DNA of 64,000 bases, from NCBI GenBank assembly GCA_017308255.1, contig JAFKFN010000008.1, positions 1 to 64,000 of the forward strand, given 5' to 3'. Source of the stretch: Altererythrobacter sp. GTDB lineage: Bacteria > Pseudomonadota > Alphaproteobacteria > Sphingomonadales > Sphingomonadaceae. How positions within the stretch are numbered: the stretch's first letter is position 1; each line of letters begins with the position of its first letter. A program made the translations under genes and the position numbers. Under the pieces are notes generated by a model. It ran no database searches and had not been told where the DNA came from. It worked only from the letters and a program-made list of their open reading frames with translations. Shown here one piece after another: positions 1 through 7,646 of the stretch.

Positions 1-75
1 ATCGGCCGAAACTTGGATGATGTCCCTAGCCCGCCGCCCCTAAGGGCCTCACCGGAGGTGAAACATTCCCCCGCC

Positions 76-93
76 CGCGTGGCTGTCCACGCG
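76..93 (-). terminator. Possible terminator hairpin after the Rrf2 regulator
   Basis: A 7-bp stem (CGCGTGG / CCACGCG) with a CTGT loop lies 13 bases past the regulator's stop codon. There is no clear U-run, only ATGTTT about 10 bases beyond the stem, so it is at best a weak intrinsic terminator. The first 75 bases of the window show no gene I can support. Confidence 0.35.
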
Positions 94-105
94 CAAGCGC
101 GGGCT

Positions 106-564
106 TCACGCGCGGCTTTCGGCGCCGTCAGGCCGCGGCGGCGGCAGCGGGATGGAGAAGGCGGCCGGATCGAGCACGAGGTCAGCCAGGGTATAGCCGT
201 CGAGCGTATCGATGAAGGCCGTGAGCGCTTCGCCCAGCGCCTTGCGCAGGCGGCATTGGGGGGTGATGAGGCAGAGATTGCCGCCCCCGAAGCATTCGGC
301 GAGCGCGAAATCGGGCTCCACCGCGAGGAGCACCTGGCTCAAGCGGATATCCTCCGGTGGCTTGCCCAGGGCGAGCCCGCCCGAACGCCCGCGCACCGCC
401 TTGAGGAAACCGGCGCGAGTCAGCTCGTTCGCCACTTTCATCAGGTGCCCGCGAGAGATCGAGAAGGTGCGCGCCGTCTCCTCGATGGTGACCAGGCGAT
501 CGGCATTGCTGGCGGCGAACATCAGCAGCCGGAACGCGTAGTCGGAAAAGCTCGTCAGGCGCAT
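106..564 (-). CDS. Rrf2-family transcriptional regulator, NsrR-like
   Basis: Predicted 152-residue winged-helix Rrf2 regulator. The N-terminus MRLTSFSDYAFRLLM and the recognition-helix segment SRGHLMKVANEL are typical of NsrR/IscR/RirA proteins. Three cysteines in ECFGGGNLCLITPQC (spacing C-x6-C-x5-C) are the likely Fe-S ligands; IscR and NsrR usually have C-x4/5-C-x5-C, and RirA C-x7-C-x5-C. In the family, cluster loss or nitrosylation changes DNA binding. The start at 564 is chosen because GGAGGG precedes it and the family N-terminus begins there; a longer reading frame upstream has no family match. It is divergent from the operon starting at 710, with a dyad between them, so it probably represses that operon in response to NO or Fe-S status. 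Which signal it senses is inference. Confidence 0.88.
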   Translation of the reverse strand: MRLTSFSDYAFRLLMFAASNADRLVTIEETARTFSISRGHLMKVANELTRAGFLKAVRGRSGGLALGKPPEDIRLSQVLLAVEPDFALAECFGGGNLCLITPQCRLRKALGEALTAFIDTLDGYTLADLVLDPAAFSIPLPPPRPDGAESRA

Positions 565-642
565 GGCACCCTCCGATAACGATCGGGAAGCGCAGCGCCA
601 GCCCCGATCGGTCCGGCCCCTTGCACAGGGGTTCGATTCAAA

Positions 643-665
643 AACATATATTGACAATACATCTT
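643..665. promoter_or_regulatory. NsrR/Rrf2-type dyad operator overlapping a -35 box
   Basis: Half-sites AACATATATT and AATACATCTT are separated by GAC; 8 of 10 positions pair. The arms resemble the AAGATGTATT-type half-sites described for NsrR. TTGACA at 651-656 sits inside the dyad and could be the -35 element for the rightward operon; the matching -10 region is not clear. A repressor bound here would block that promoter. Confidence 0.7.
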
Positions 666-709
666 TTCGCTCCGAATGGACAGGCACGACCTTCAGCCGG
701 AGGAAGTCA

Positions 710-2065
710 GTGCCCGGGGTGACCCTGTCCCGATGGACCATGTCCTATTTCGCGCTCGCGATGGCTTGCCTGATCGCCGCGCTGGCGCTGATCGTTTTCG
801 GCTTCGGTTATCCGGCGATGGGCGTGGCCGCGCCGCAGACGCTGGCGCTGGTCCACCTGATCGCGATCGGCTGGCTGAGCCTGCTGCTGTGCGGCGCGCT
901 GTTTCAGTTCGTGCCGGTGCTGATCGCCCGGCCGCTCCACAGTGACAGCCTCCCGCTGGCGACGCTCATCTTCCTCGGCGCCGGGCTGGTGCTGCTGCTG
1001 TGCGGGTTCCTGCACCTGGCGGGCCTGCCGGGGCCGGCGTGGAGCGTGCTGCCGTGGGGCGGCGCGCTGCTGGCCTTCGGCTTCTGCCTGGCAATCTACA
1101 ATCTCGGCCGCACCCTTTGGGCCGCGCGCCCGCTGGCGCTGCCGGCGCGGTTCGTCACGGTGGGCCTGGCCAGCCTGGCCGCGACCGTGCTGCTGGGATG
1201 GGCCTTCACCCTGGTGCTCGGCGGAGTCAGCGCATCGCCGCTGCTGGCGGAGCTGACGGTGGGCGCCTTGCCGCTGCACGCGATCGCCGGACTGGGTGGC
1301 TGGCTGACCTTCACCGCCATGGGGGTGAGCTATCGCCTGCTGGCCATGTTCATGCTGGCGCCGGAACGCGACGGACGCAGCACGCGCGCCGCGCTGTGGC
1401 TCGGCGCGGCGGCGCTGACCGTTGCCATCGCGGGCGGGGTGGCGGCCATCTGGGTCGGGTTCGGACCCGCCTGGGCGCTGGCCGCCGGGGGCCTTCTGGC
1501 GCTGGGCGCCCTGGGCAACTACGGGCACGACATCGTGCAGCTCTACCAGCGGCGCAAGCGGCGGGTGATCGAGCTGAACAGCCGCATGGCGGGCGTGGCG
1601 CTGGCCCATCTGGCGGCCGCCACGCTGCTGGCGATTGTGCTGACGGTTACCGGAACGCTCGGCCACTATGTCGGCGCGCTGGTGTTCCTGACGGTGTTCG
1701 GCTGGCTGACCGGGCTGGGCATGGCCAAGCTGTTCAAGATCGTCGCCTTCCTCACCTGGCTGGAATGCTATGGGCCCGTGCTGGGCAAGGTCGACGCGCC
1801 CCGCGTGCAGGACCTGGTAGTGGAGCGCCGGGCCGCGCGCTGGTTCTGGCTTTATTTCGCCGCGACGGATTGTGCCGTGCTGGCCCTGCTGGCGGACCAG
1901 CCGGCCCTGGCCCGCATCGGCGCGGCGGCGATGCTGCTGGCCACAGGCGCGATCGGGCACGAATTGATCCGCATCCGCCGGCTGGCCGACGTGCGCGGCG
2001 CGGTGCGCCTGCCGCCGGGCACGCGCCAGCCGCACCTGCTGGTTTCCCTGGTTCAACACGCTTGA
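710..2065 (+). CDS. Polytopic membrane protein, heme-copper oxidase subunit I-like (NnrS-type context)
   Basis: Predicted 451-residue integral membrane protein with about 12 hydrophobic segments. Several intramembrane histidines lie in motifs such as LVHLIAIGW, LPLHAIAGLGGW and ALAHLAAATLL, a pattern seen in heme-copper-oxidase-like proteins that lack the full active site. The HPEVY and HH motifs of true oxidases are absent. A GTG start at 710 is chosen because GGAGGAA precedes it by a good spacing; ATG at 740 is the alternative. It is the first gene of an operon facing an NsrR-like regulator, a position often taken by NO-tolerance membrane proteins such as NnrS. Heme or copper binding and a role in NO resistance are inferences. 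Confidence 0.7.
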   Translation: MPGVTLSRWTMSYFALAMACLIAALALIVFGFGYPAMGVAAPQTLALVHLIAIGWLSLLLCGALFQFVPVLIARPLHSDSLPLATLIFLGAGLVLLLCGFLHLAGLPGPAWSVLPWGGALLAFGFCLAIYNLGRTLWAARPLALPARFVTVGLASLAATVLLGWAFTLVLGGVSASPLLAELTVGALPLHAIAGLGGWLTFTAMGVSYRLLAMFMLAPERDGRSTRAALWLGAAALTVAIAGGVAAIWVGFGPAWALAAGGLLALGALGNYGHDIVQLYQRRKRRVIELNSRMAGVALAHLAAATLLAIVLTVTGTLGHYVGALVFLTVFGWLTGLGMAKLFKIVAFLTWLECYGPVLGKVDAPRVQDLVVERRAARWFWLYFAATDCAVLALLADQPALARIGAAAMLLATGAIGHELIRIRRLADVRGAVRLPPGTRQPHLLVSLVQHA

Positions 2066-2078
2066 GAAGGACCTTTCA

Positions 2079-2609
2079 GTGACGACGGCATTCGTGGACC
2101 TGGACGTGCGGCCGACCCTTCGCGCCGGGGGTGAGCCGTTTGGCGAGATCATCGGCGCGGTGAACGCGCTGGCGCCCGGCCAGGGGCTGCGGCTGCTGGC
2201 CACCTTCAAGCCACTGCCGCTGTTCCAGGTGCTCGGTTCCAAAGGCTTCACGCACGAGGCGCGCGAGATCGGCGGCGGCGATTGGGAAGTGCTGTTCACC
2301 CCCGGCGATGCGCCCGCCGCTCAGCCGCAGAACGCGCCGGCCGCTGCCCCGAGCACGGACGAATGGCCGGCCGCCGTGCGTGAGATGGACAATCGCGATC
2401 TCGACCCGCCCGAGCCGATGGTGCGCATCCTGGCCGCGACCGAAGCGATGCAGGCGGGCGAGGTGCTTTGCGCCCTGCTCTGCCGCGAGCCGATGTTCCT
2501 GCTGCCGGAACTGGCCAAGCGCGGCCACGCCTGGCGCGGCGCGTTCGAGCCGGACGGCACGACTTATCGCATCCTCATCCGGATCGACGGGGCGAAAGGC
2601 GCCGCGTGA
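2079..2609 (+). CDS. Tandem DUF2249 domain protein
   Basis: A 176-residue protein with two DUF2249-like domains. The first (about residues 5-75) has the typical LDVRPTLRAGGEPF...RLLATFKPLPLFQVL pattern. The second (about 105-172) begins NRDLDPPEPMVRIL. They are joined by an Ala/Pro-rich linker. DUF2249 is a small TusA-like fold often encoded beside denitrification, hemerythrin or NsrR genes; its biochemical role is not established. GTG start with GAGAAGGA upstream. Its stop overlaps the next gene's ATG by one base, so the two are translationally coupled. Confidence 0.8.
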   Translation: MTTAFVDLDVRPTLRAGGEPFGEIIGAVNALAPGQGLRLLATFKPLPLFQVLGSKGFTHEAREIGGGDWEVLFTPGDAPAAQPQNAPAAAPSTDEWPAAVREMDNRDLDPPEPMVRILAATEAMQAGEVLCALLCREPMFLLPELAKRGHAWRGAFEPDGTTYRILIRIDGAKGAA

Positions 2610-2938
2610 TGAGCGACGCACAGGACGAGGCGCTGGCCGATGGGGTGATGATGGCGCTGCGCCGGGTCATCGACCCGGAGCTTGGCTACAACATCGTCGA
2701 CCTGGGCCTGGTCTATCGCGTGGAGATCGAGGACGGCGCCGTGACCGTGGCGATGACCACCACGACGCGTGGCTGCCCTGCGACCGACTATCTGCGCGGC
2801 GGCGCCGAGGCGGCCGTATCCTCCGCGCCGGGCGTCGGTTCCGTCTCCATCGCGTTGACTTACGATCCGCCGTGGGGCCCCGAGATGATGTCGCCGAAAG
2901 CCAGAGAGCACCTGGGCATCGGGGACGGCGGATGGTGA
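2609..2938 (+). CDS. MIP18/SufT-like metal-sulfur cluster assembly protein
   Basis: A 109-residue MIP18 (DUF59) domain protein. It contains the family pattern RVIDPELGYNIVDLGLVY near the start, a TTTTRGCP segment holding the conserved cysteine, and the C-terminal LTYDPPWGPEMMSPKAR. Family members (SufT, PaaD, Cia2) help insert or mature Fe-S clusters. Here it lies between DUF2249 genes and upstream of a NifU-like gene, supporting an Fe-S assembly or repair role for the operon. The start is set by the TGATG overlap with the previous stop. Confidence 0.85.
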   Translation: MSDAQDEALADGVMMALRRVIDPELGYNIVDLGLVYRVEIEDGAVTVAMTTTTRGCPATDYLRGGAEAAVSSAPGVGSVSIALTYDPPWGPEMMSPKAREHLGIGDGGW

Positions 2939-2991
2939 CCCGCAAGCCGGCGAGAGAATCCCAACGACAATCCCAAGCAAGGAGAACGACC

Positions 2992-3243
2992 ATGGGGCAA
3001 GTGCCCGATATCGATGTAATCGACCTGCGCCCGCTGATGCCGGCGCAGCGCCATGCGAAGATCTTCGAGCTGGTCAACGCGCTGGCCCTGGATGCGTCGT
3101 TCGTGCTGATCAACGACCACGATCCCAAGCCGCTCTACTACCAGCTCGACGCCGAATATCCCGGCCAGTTTTCCTGGACTTACCTCGAATCCGGGCCGGA
3201 AGCCTGGCGGGTGGAGATCGGCCGGCTGGCCAAGGCCGCGTGA
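2992..3243 (+). CDS. Single DUF2249 domain protein
   Basis: An 83-residue protein: IDLRPLMPAQRHAKIFELVNAL, then LINDHDPKPLYYQL, ending in GPEAWRVEIGRLAK, which covers the whole DUF2249 fold. ATG at 2992 follows AGGAGAA with good spacing. With the tandem protein at 2079, the operon supplies three DUF2249 domains. Function unknown; a small sulfur-, metal- or redox-related carrier is a guess from the fold and neighbours. Confidence 0.82.
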   Translation: MGQVPDIDVIDLRPLMPAQRHAKIFELVNALALDASFVLINDHDPKPLYYQLDAEYPGQFSWTYLESGPEAWRVEIGRLAKAA

Positions 3244-3262
3244 GGCAAAGCGGAGAACCGCC

Positions 3263-3496
3263 ATGGCCGCCATCGCCGATCACGAAGAGACGCAAAAGCT
3301 GGGCGCTGTCCTGCTCGCCGCCCTGAAGGCCCTGGCCGATGCCGGGGAGGCGGAGCAGGCGTGCCGCCTGGCAGGGCGCGCCTGCGTGGCCCTGCGGTGG
3401 GAGGACGGCCGGCAATGGCGCCGCTTCAATGCGCTGCTGCACCGCCTTGCGCCGCGAACCGGCCCGGTCGGAACCACGCGGGAAGCCCCCGGTTGA
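3263..3496 (+). CDS. Small hypothetical protein
   Basis: A 77-residue, Ala/Leu/Arg-rich and probably helical protein with no signal peptide or membrane segment. I do not recognise a family. It has a GGAGAA ribosome-binding site and fits between two clear operon members in the same direction, which is the main reason to believe it. Two cysteines (ACRLAGRAC) are present. Confidence 0.6.
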   Translation: MAAIADHEETQKLGAVLLAALKALADAGEAEQACRLAGRACVALRWEDGRQWRRFNALLHRLAPRTGPVGTTREAPG

Positions 3497-3547
3497 GTCC
3501 GCCGCTCCCGACCGTTCCGATCGAGACGTTTTGCGAGGAGATTCCCA

Positions 3548-4012
3548 ATGCCTTTTTCCATCCGCGCCGCCGGCGTTCTTGCCCTTGCCGCCGCTCTCGC
3601 CGCCTGCGGCGGGCAATCGGCGGAACAGGAGACCACTTCCGCCCCGGAAGCCGCCGCATCGGCCGCCGGCGACCAGCTTGCGTCCGCCGAGGCTTCTTCA
3701 TCCGCGGCGAGCGATACCGGGACGGTTCCGGCCGCTTTCGCGCAATGCCAGAGCTGCCATTCCGCGACGCCGGGCGAAAACGGCATCGGCCCGTCTCTGG
3801 CCGGCGTTTACGGGACCAAGGCCGCCGAAGTGCCGGGATACGACTTCAGCGAGGCGATGAAGAAATCCGGCCTGACCTGGGATGAGCCGACGCTCGACCG
3901 CTATCTCACCTCGCCGCAGACGGTCGTGCCGGGCACCAAGATGACCTTCCCCGGCCTGACGGACCCGGCCAAGCGCGCGGCGACGATCGCCTATCTCAAA
4001 TCCATCGCCTGA
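3548..4012 (+). CDS. c-type cytochrome lipoprotein
   Basis: A 154-residue monoheme class I cytochrome c. The N-terminal signal ends in the lipobox LAAC, then comes an Ala/Ser/Glu-rich linker (to about residue 58), then heme motif CQSCH. GTKMTFPGL supplies the likely axial methionine, and AKRAATIAYLKSIA is the usual C-terminal helix. It is probably anchored on the periplasmic face and could deliver or remove electrons for the membrane protein at 710. GCGAGGAG precedes the ATG. Confidence 0.88.
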   Translation: MPFSIRAAGVLALAAALAACGGQSAEQETTSAPEAAASAAGDQLASAEASSSAASDTGTVPAAFAQCQSCHSATPGENGIGPSLAGVYGTKAAEVPGYDFSEAMKKSGLTWDEPTLDRYLTSPQTVVPGTKMTFPGLTDPAKRAATIAYLKSIA

Positions 4013-4042
4013 CGGCGGCAACGTGAACGGAAAAGGACGCAG

Positions 4043-4276
4043 ATGATGGCTGAAACCTGGCTCCCCTCGCTCAAGACCGCCGGCCCGCAGGAAGGCTTCG
4101 AACTGGCCGCCAAGCTGGCGCGTCTGGGCGTCAAGCTGACCCAGCCTTCGGCCGACGTGCGCGACAAGCTGAGGGCCAATTACGAGCAGGACAGCGCGCA
4201 GCTGATCGCTTCATCGCAAGTGATCGCCGTGCACTTCCAGACGATCGCCGCCGCCAACGGCTATTGGCGCGACTGA
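4043..4276 (+). CDS. Small hypothetical protein
   Basis: A 77-residue helical protein, starting at ATG 4043 or 4046 (two adjacent Met codons), with AAAAGGA upstream. No family recognised; no signal or membrane segment. It lies in an operon of redox and Fe-S genes and its stop is directly before the start of the next gene. Its helical pattern (EGFELAAKLARLGVKL, ASSQVIAVHFQTIAAANG) suggests a small partner protein rather than an enzyme. Confidence 0.6.
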   Translation: MMAETWLPSLKTAGPQEGFELAAKLARLGVKLTQPSADVRDKLRANYEQDSAQLIASSQVIAVHFQTIAAANGYWRD

Positions 4277-4284
4277 CCGTGGCC

Positions 4285-4950
4285 ATGGCCGGTTCCGCAA
4301 GCAGCGCCGAGGCGGGCTTTCCGCCGTTCTTCGCCGAGGCGCCGACGATCACCGTGCGCGATCCGCTGGCGCGCTTCCTGGGCGCGGCGGCAGACGGGAT
4401 CATCACTTATGGCTATGCGGACGCGGTGAAGCTGGCCGGGCATTCGTGCCCCACGGTGGCGGGCGCATACCTGATGGTGCGCCGGGGCCTGTCCGCGCTC
4501 TATGGCGAGAGCCTGCCCGAGCGCGGCGGGATCGACGTGCACCTGCGCGACGCGCGCGACCAGGGCACGACCGGCGTGATCGCGCTGGTGGCCATGCTGA
4601 TCACCGGCGCCGCGCCGGAAACCGGCTTCGGCGGCATCGGCATGGGCCGCCGCTTCGCCCGCCGCGACTTGCTGCATTTCGATGCGCCGATCGACGGCGT
4701 GCTGGCCCTGCGCCGGCGCGACCAGGGCGCGGGCGTGGTGCTCGATCTCGATCCGGCGGCGGTGCCGCCCGATCCGGCGATGGGCGCGCTCTTCTCCGGC
4801 GCCGTGGCGGGCGAAGCCGACGAAGCCGAGCAGGAGCGGTTCGCGGTGCTGTGGCAGGAACGTGTCGCGCGGATGCTGCTGGATCATGCCGACAGCGACC
4901 GGCTGGTGCGCATCGCGCCGTGGCCGGTGCCGGCCGCGCAGGCGGCCTAG
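4285..4950 (+). CDS. FmdE-like protein
   Basis: About 221 residues. The segment LAGHSCPTVAGAYLM resembles the GH-x-CP motif of the FmdE family (formylmethanofuran dehydrogenase subunit E-like), where His and Cys bind a metal. GTTGVIALVAMLITG and a conserved glycine stretch (GFGGIGMGRRF) follow. Possible starts are TTG 4264, GTG 4279 and ATG 4285, none with a strong ribosome-binding site; ATG is used. Substrate unknown; there are no methanofuran genes here, so the methanogenic name does not transfer. It likely works with the Fe-S or heme genes around it. Confidence 0.6.
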   Translation: MAGSASSAEAGFPPFFAEAPTITVRDPLARFLGAAADGIITYGYADAVKLAGHSCPTVAGAYLMVRRGLSALYGESLPERGGIDVHLRDARDQGTTGVIALVAMLITGAAPETGFGGIGMGRRFARRDLLHFDAPIDGVLALRRRDQGAGVVLDLDPAAVPPDPAMGALFSGAVAGEADEAEQERFAVLWQERVARMLLDHADSDRLVRIAPWPVPAAQAA

Positions 4951-4977
4951 GCCCTGCCCCGCCCCGCAACCCGGCTG

Positions 4978-5616
4978 ATGAGCGCGCCTGCGAACGCCAT
5001 GGGTCTGGTCGAATTCGAGCCAACGCCCAATCCCGACGCCCTGCGCCTGCGATCCGGGCGCGTGTTCAACGATGGCCCGCCGGCGGAATTCGATCGCCAG
5101 AGCGCCGGTCCCCCTCCGCTGGCCGCCGAGATCCTGGCGATCGAGGGAATCGAGCGGGTGATGATCGCGCGGGACTTCATCACCGTCGTGCGCGCGGGGC
5201 CGGGCATCGACTGGGACGCGTTGCGCCCGCTGATCGTGCTGGCGCTGATGGATGCCGGCGATGCGTCGAGGCTGGCGCCGGTGCCGCGCGAAGGGCCGGC
5301 CGGAGACGTGGAGCAGCATATCGAGGACGTTCTCGACCGCTATGTGCGCCATCTGCTGGCACAGGATGGCGGCGAAGCGGTTCTGGATCGTTTCGATGCC
5401 GGGGACGGCACCGCGTGGATCACGATGAGCGGCGCCTGCGGCGGGTGTCCTTCCGGGGTGACCACGCTGAAACGGACCATCGAGCAGACGATCCGCCATT
5501 GGGTGCCGGAAGTGAAGCGCGTGCTGGCCACCGGCGACACGCGGGCCTCGCCGGAAAATCCCAAGGCTCGTTTCCGCCGGTGGGTCGAGGCGAAATGGGG
5601 GAAGCAGGGGGGCTGA
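4978..5616 (+). CDS. NifU-like Fe-S scaffold protein (Nfu type)
   Basis: A 212-residue Nfu protein. The N-terminal Nfu_N domain begins FEPTPNPDALRLRSGRVF; the C-terminal NifU domain carries the cluster-binding CGGC motif in SGACGGCPSGVTTLK. Nfu proteins carry assembled Fe-S clusters to target enzymes. Residues past 195 form a basic tail (KARFRRWVEAKWGKQ). It closes the NsrR-like operon, so cluster delivery during NO or oxidative damage is the likely purpose. ATG 4978 is used; ATG 4999 is possible. Confidence 0.88.
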   Translation: MSAPANAMGLVEFEPTPNPDALRLRSGRVFNDGPPAEFDRQSAGPPPLAAEILAIEGIERVMIARDFITVVRAGPGIDWDALRPLIVLALMDAGDASRLAPVPREGPAGDVEQHIEDVLDRYVRHLLAQDGGEAVLDRFDAGDGTAWITMSGACGGCPSGVTTLKRTIEQTIRHWVPEVKRVLATGDTRASPENPKARFRRWVEAKWGKQGG

Positions 5617-5656
5617 GGGGAGTCGGCAGGGTGCGGCGGCGCCCCCTCCCCTACCT

Positions 5657-5686
5657 CGTCATTGCGAGCGTAGCGAAGCAATGACG
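5657..5686. repeat. Dispersed hairpin repeat, short copy
   Basis: CGTCATTGC and GCAATGACG form perfect arms around GAGCGTAGCGAA. It sits between the convergent ends of the NifU-like gene and the TetR gene, where it may act as a two-way terminator. It is one of six copies or fragments in the window. Confidence 0.85.
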
Positions 5687-5711
5687 AAATGGTTTTGGGT
5701 GACCGCGGACG

Positions 5712-6314
5712 TCAGGTGTCCGACGCGCGGCCTTCCAGGAGGGCGGCTTCGAAGAGCCTTTCGAGATAGGGCACGATGTCGCACGCGTTGTCGCACAGGG
5801 GGCGGACCGACATCACGGTGCGCAGGACGGTCAGCCCCATCCAGACCGCCATCGACAGGCTGGCGCGCACTTCGGGGGCCTTTCCGTCCAGCCGTTCCGC
5901 CATGGGCAGGAGGATGTCCTGCTTGAGCGTTTCGCGCACGATCTGCGAGGCGGTGGGGGACGAGGCGGAGCGGAGCATGATCAGCATCCGTTCGGCATGC
6001 TCGTTCCCTTCTTCCCCCTGCTGTTCGACGAAGAGGCGGGCGAGGAAGGCCGGGATATCGCGGTCGGCGAGGTCCGGCGGGAAGATCTCGTCCTTGCTGC
6101 CGATAGCCAGCACTTCGCGGAAGAGGCTTTCCTTGCTGCCGAAATAACGGCTCACCAGCGCCACATCGACTCCGGCATCGCGGGCGATATCGCGCAGGCC
6201 GACGCTTTCATAGCTTTCCCGCAGGAAACGCCGGCGCGCCGCCTCAAGGATGAGGCCACTGGTGACCTCCGCATTCTTGGGGCGGTTCGTGGAGCAGGAA
6301 AGGGCATCGTTCAT
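5712..6314 (-). CDS. TetR-family transcriptional regulator
   Basis: A 200-residue TetR protein. The helix-turn-helix (about residues 20-65) shows LILEAARRRFLRESYESVGL and IARDAGVDVALVSRYFGSKE, the usual TetR pattern, and the C-terminal helices form the ligand and dimer domain. It is divergent from the RND efflux operon with a perfect palindrome between them, so it most likely represses the pump until a substrate binds. The C-terminal region resembles those of many efflux regulators, but the ligand cannot be read from sequence. Confidence 0.88.
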   Translation of the reverse strand: MNDALSCSTNRPKNAEVTSGLILEAARRRFLRESYESVGLRDIARDAGVDVALVSRYFGSKESLFREVLAIGSKDEIFPPDLADRDIPAFLARLFVEQQGEEGNEHAERMLIMLRSASSPTASQIVRETLKQDILLPMAERLDGKAPEVRASLSMAVWMGLTVLRTVMSVRPLCDNACDIVPYLERLFEAALLEGRASDT

Positions 6315-6365
6315 CAGCGGAAAAAACCTCGATCGCTGGAGCCGGGGTTCGATCTGTCATAGCTA

Positions 6366-6383
6366 TGTCAACGGGCGTTGACA
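6366..6383. promoter_or_regulatory. Perfect palindromic operator, TetR type
   Basis: TGTCAACGGGCGTTGACA is an exact 8-2-8 palindrome between the divergent tetR and efflux genes. The GTTGACA arm also contains a possible -35 element reading toward the pump. It is the best candidate for the TetR binding site. Confidence 0.75.
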
Positions 6384-6461
6384 CACGATTAATGGATGTC
6401 TAACCGCATGTCATCACCTGTTGACGCTGCGGCGCAACATAGACCGGATTCAAACATCGTC

Positions 6462-7643
6462 ATGAACTGGAAGCTGATTACACCGCTCGCCGCGCTGGCG
6501 CTCGCGCTCGTGGGCTGTTCCGGCGGGAAATCGGACGCCCCGCAGGCGGCGGCGCCTTCCGTCACCGTGGCCCTGCCGCTGGCCAGCGAAGTGCGCGACT
6601 GGGACGATTACGTCGGCCGATTCGAAGCCGTGCAAAGCGTGGAAGTGCGCCCGCGCGTGACCGGCTATCTCCAGCGGGTCCACTTCACCGAAGGCCAATA
6701 CGTGAAGGCGGGGCAGCCGCTGTTCACCATCGACGCGCGCCCGGCCGAAGCCTCGCTGGCGCAGGCCCGCGCCCAGCTCGCCCGTGCCGAGGCGGTGCTG
6801 GCCAACGCGCGGACCGAGCTGGCGCGTTCGCGCACGCTCGCCGCCGCGCAGGCCGCCAGCCAGGAGGAAGTGGAGCAGCGCCAGGCCGCCGAGCGCGCCG
6901 GCCTGGCCGAAGTGAACGCCGCCCGCGCCGATGTCCGCGCGCGCCAGCTCGACCTGGGCTTCACCACGGTGAGCGCGCCGATTTCCGGCCGGGTGTCCGA
7001 ACGGCTGGTCGATCCGGGCAACAGCGTCATCGCCGACCAGACGATCCTGACGCGGATCGTTTCCACCGACCCCATTCACTTCACCTTCGAAGGCTCTGAA
7101 GCGCTGCTGCTCAAGTACCAGCGCCAGAACAGCGCCGGCACCGGATCGCCGGTGCGCGTGCGGTTGCAGGACGAGGACGATTACGTCCACCCCGGCAAGA
7201 TCGACTTCATCGATCCGATCGTGAACGCCGGCGCGGGAACCGTGCGCGGCCGCGCCCTGCTGCCCAACGCCAGCGGGTTTCTGAAGCCCGGCATGGTCGG
7301 GCGCCTGCAGCTTGCCGGGTCCCAGCCCTACGCGGCCCTGCTGGTGCCGGATTCGGCGATCGTCACCGATGTGGCGCGGCGGCTGGTCTATGTCGTGGAC
7401 GCCCAGGGAACCGTGGCGGCGCGGGCTGTCGACCTGGGGCCGCTGGTGGGCGACCTGCGGGTGATCCGCAGCGGCATCGGGGCCGACGACCAGGTGATCA
7501 TCAGCGGAATGCAGCGTGCGCAGCCGGGCCAGAAGGTGACGGTGCAGAAAGGCACGATCAAGCCGGCCGAGCAGGCCCGGCAGGCCGCGGCCGACCGGGC
7601 GCCGAAGGCCTCGTCCGCGCAAATCGTCGCCACGGGCAAGTAA
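6462..7643 (+). CDS. RND efflux periplasmic adaptor (MexA/AcrA-like)
   Basis: A 393-residue membrane fusion protein. Signal peptide with lipobox LVGC. The first lipoyl half is at VRPRVTGYLQRVHFTEGQYV, then a coiled-coil hairpin (about residues 100-165), and a second lipoyl half with LGFTTVSAPISGRVS. Beta-barrel and membrane-proximal domains follow. It links the inner-membrane pump to the outer-membrane channel. ATG 6462 is chosen because the lipoprotein signal begins there; upstream Met codons lack one. No strong ribosome-binding site is seen. Confidence 0.92.
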   Translation: MNWKLITPLAALALALVGCSGGKSDAPQAAAPSVTVALPLASEVRDWDDYVGRFEAVQSVEVRPRVTGYLQRVHFTEGQYVKAGQPLFTIDARPAEASLAQARAQLARAEAVLANARTELARSRTLAAAQAASQEEVEQRQAAERAGLAEVNAARADVRARQLDLGFTTVSAPISGRVSERLVDPGNSVIADQTILTRIVSTDPIHFTFEGSEALLLKYQRQNSAGTGSPVRVRLQDEDDYVHPGKIDFIDPIVNAGAGTVRGRALLPNASGFLKPGMVGRLQLAGSQPYAALLVPDSAIVTDVARRLVYVVDAQGTVAARAVDLGPLVGDLRVIRSGIGADDQVIISGMQRAQPGQKVTVQKGTIKPAEQARQAAADRAPKASSAQIVATGK

Positions 7644-7646
7644 GCG

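Noticed and set aside
707-2299. A 530-residue minus-strand open frame opposite the membrane protein
   Set aside because: Gln/Arg/His-rich shadow with no domain; the plus strand has a hydrophobic pattern and a ribosome-binding site.
5681-5926. A small plus-strand frame starting in the hairpin repeat
   Set aside because: Begins in a repeat and runs antisense to the TetR gene.
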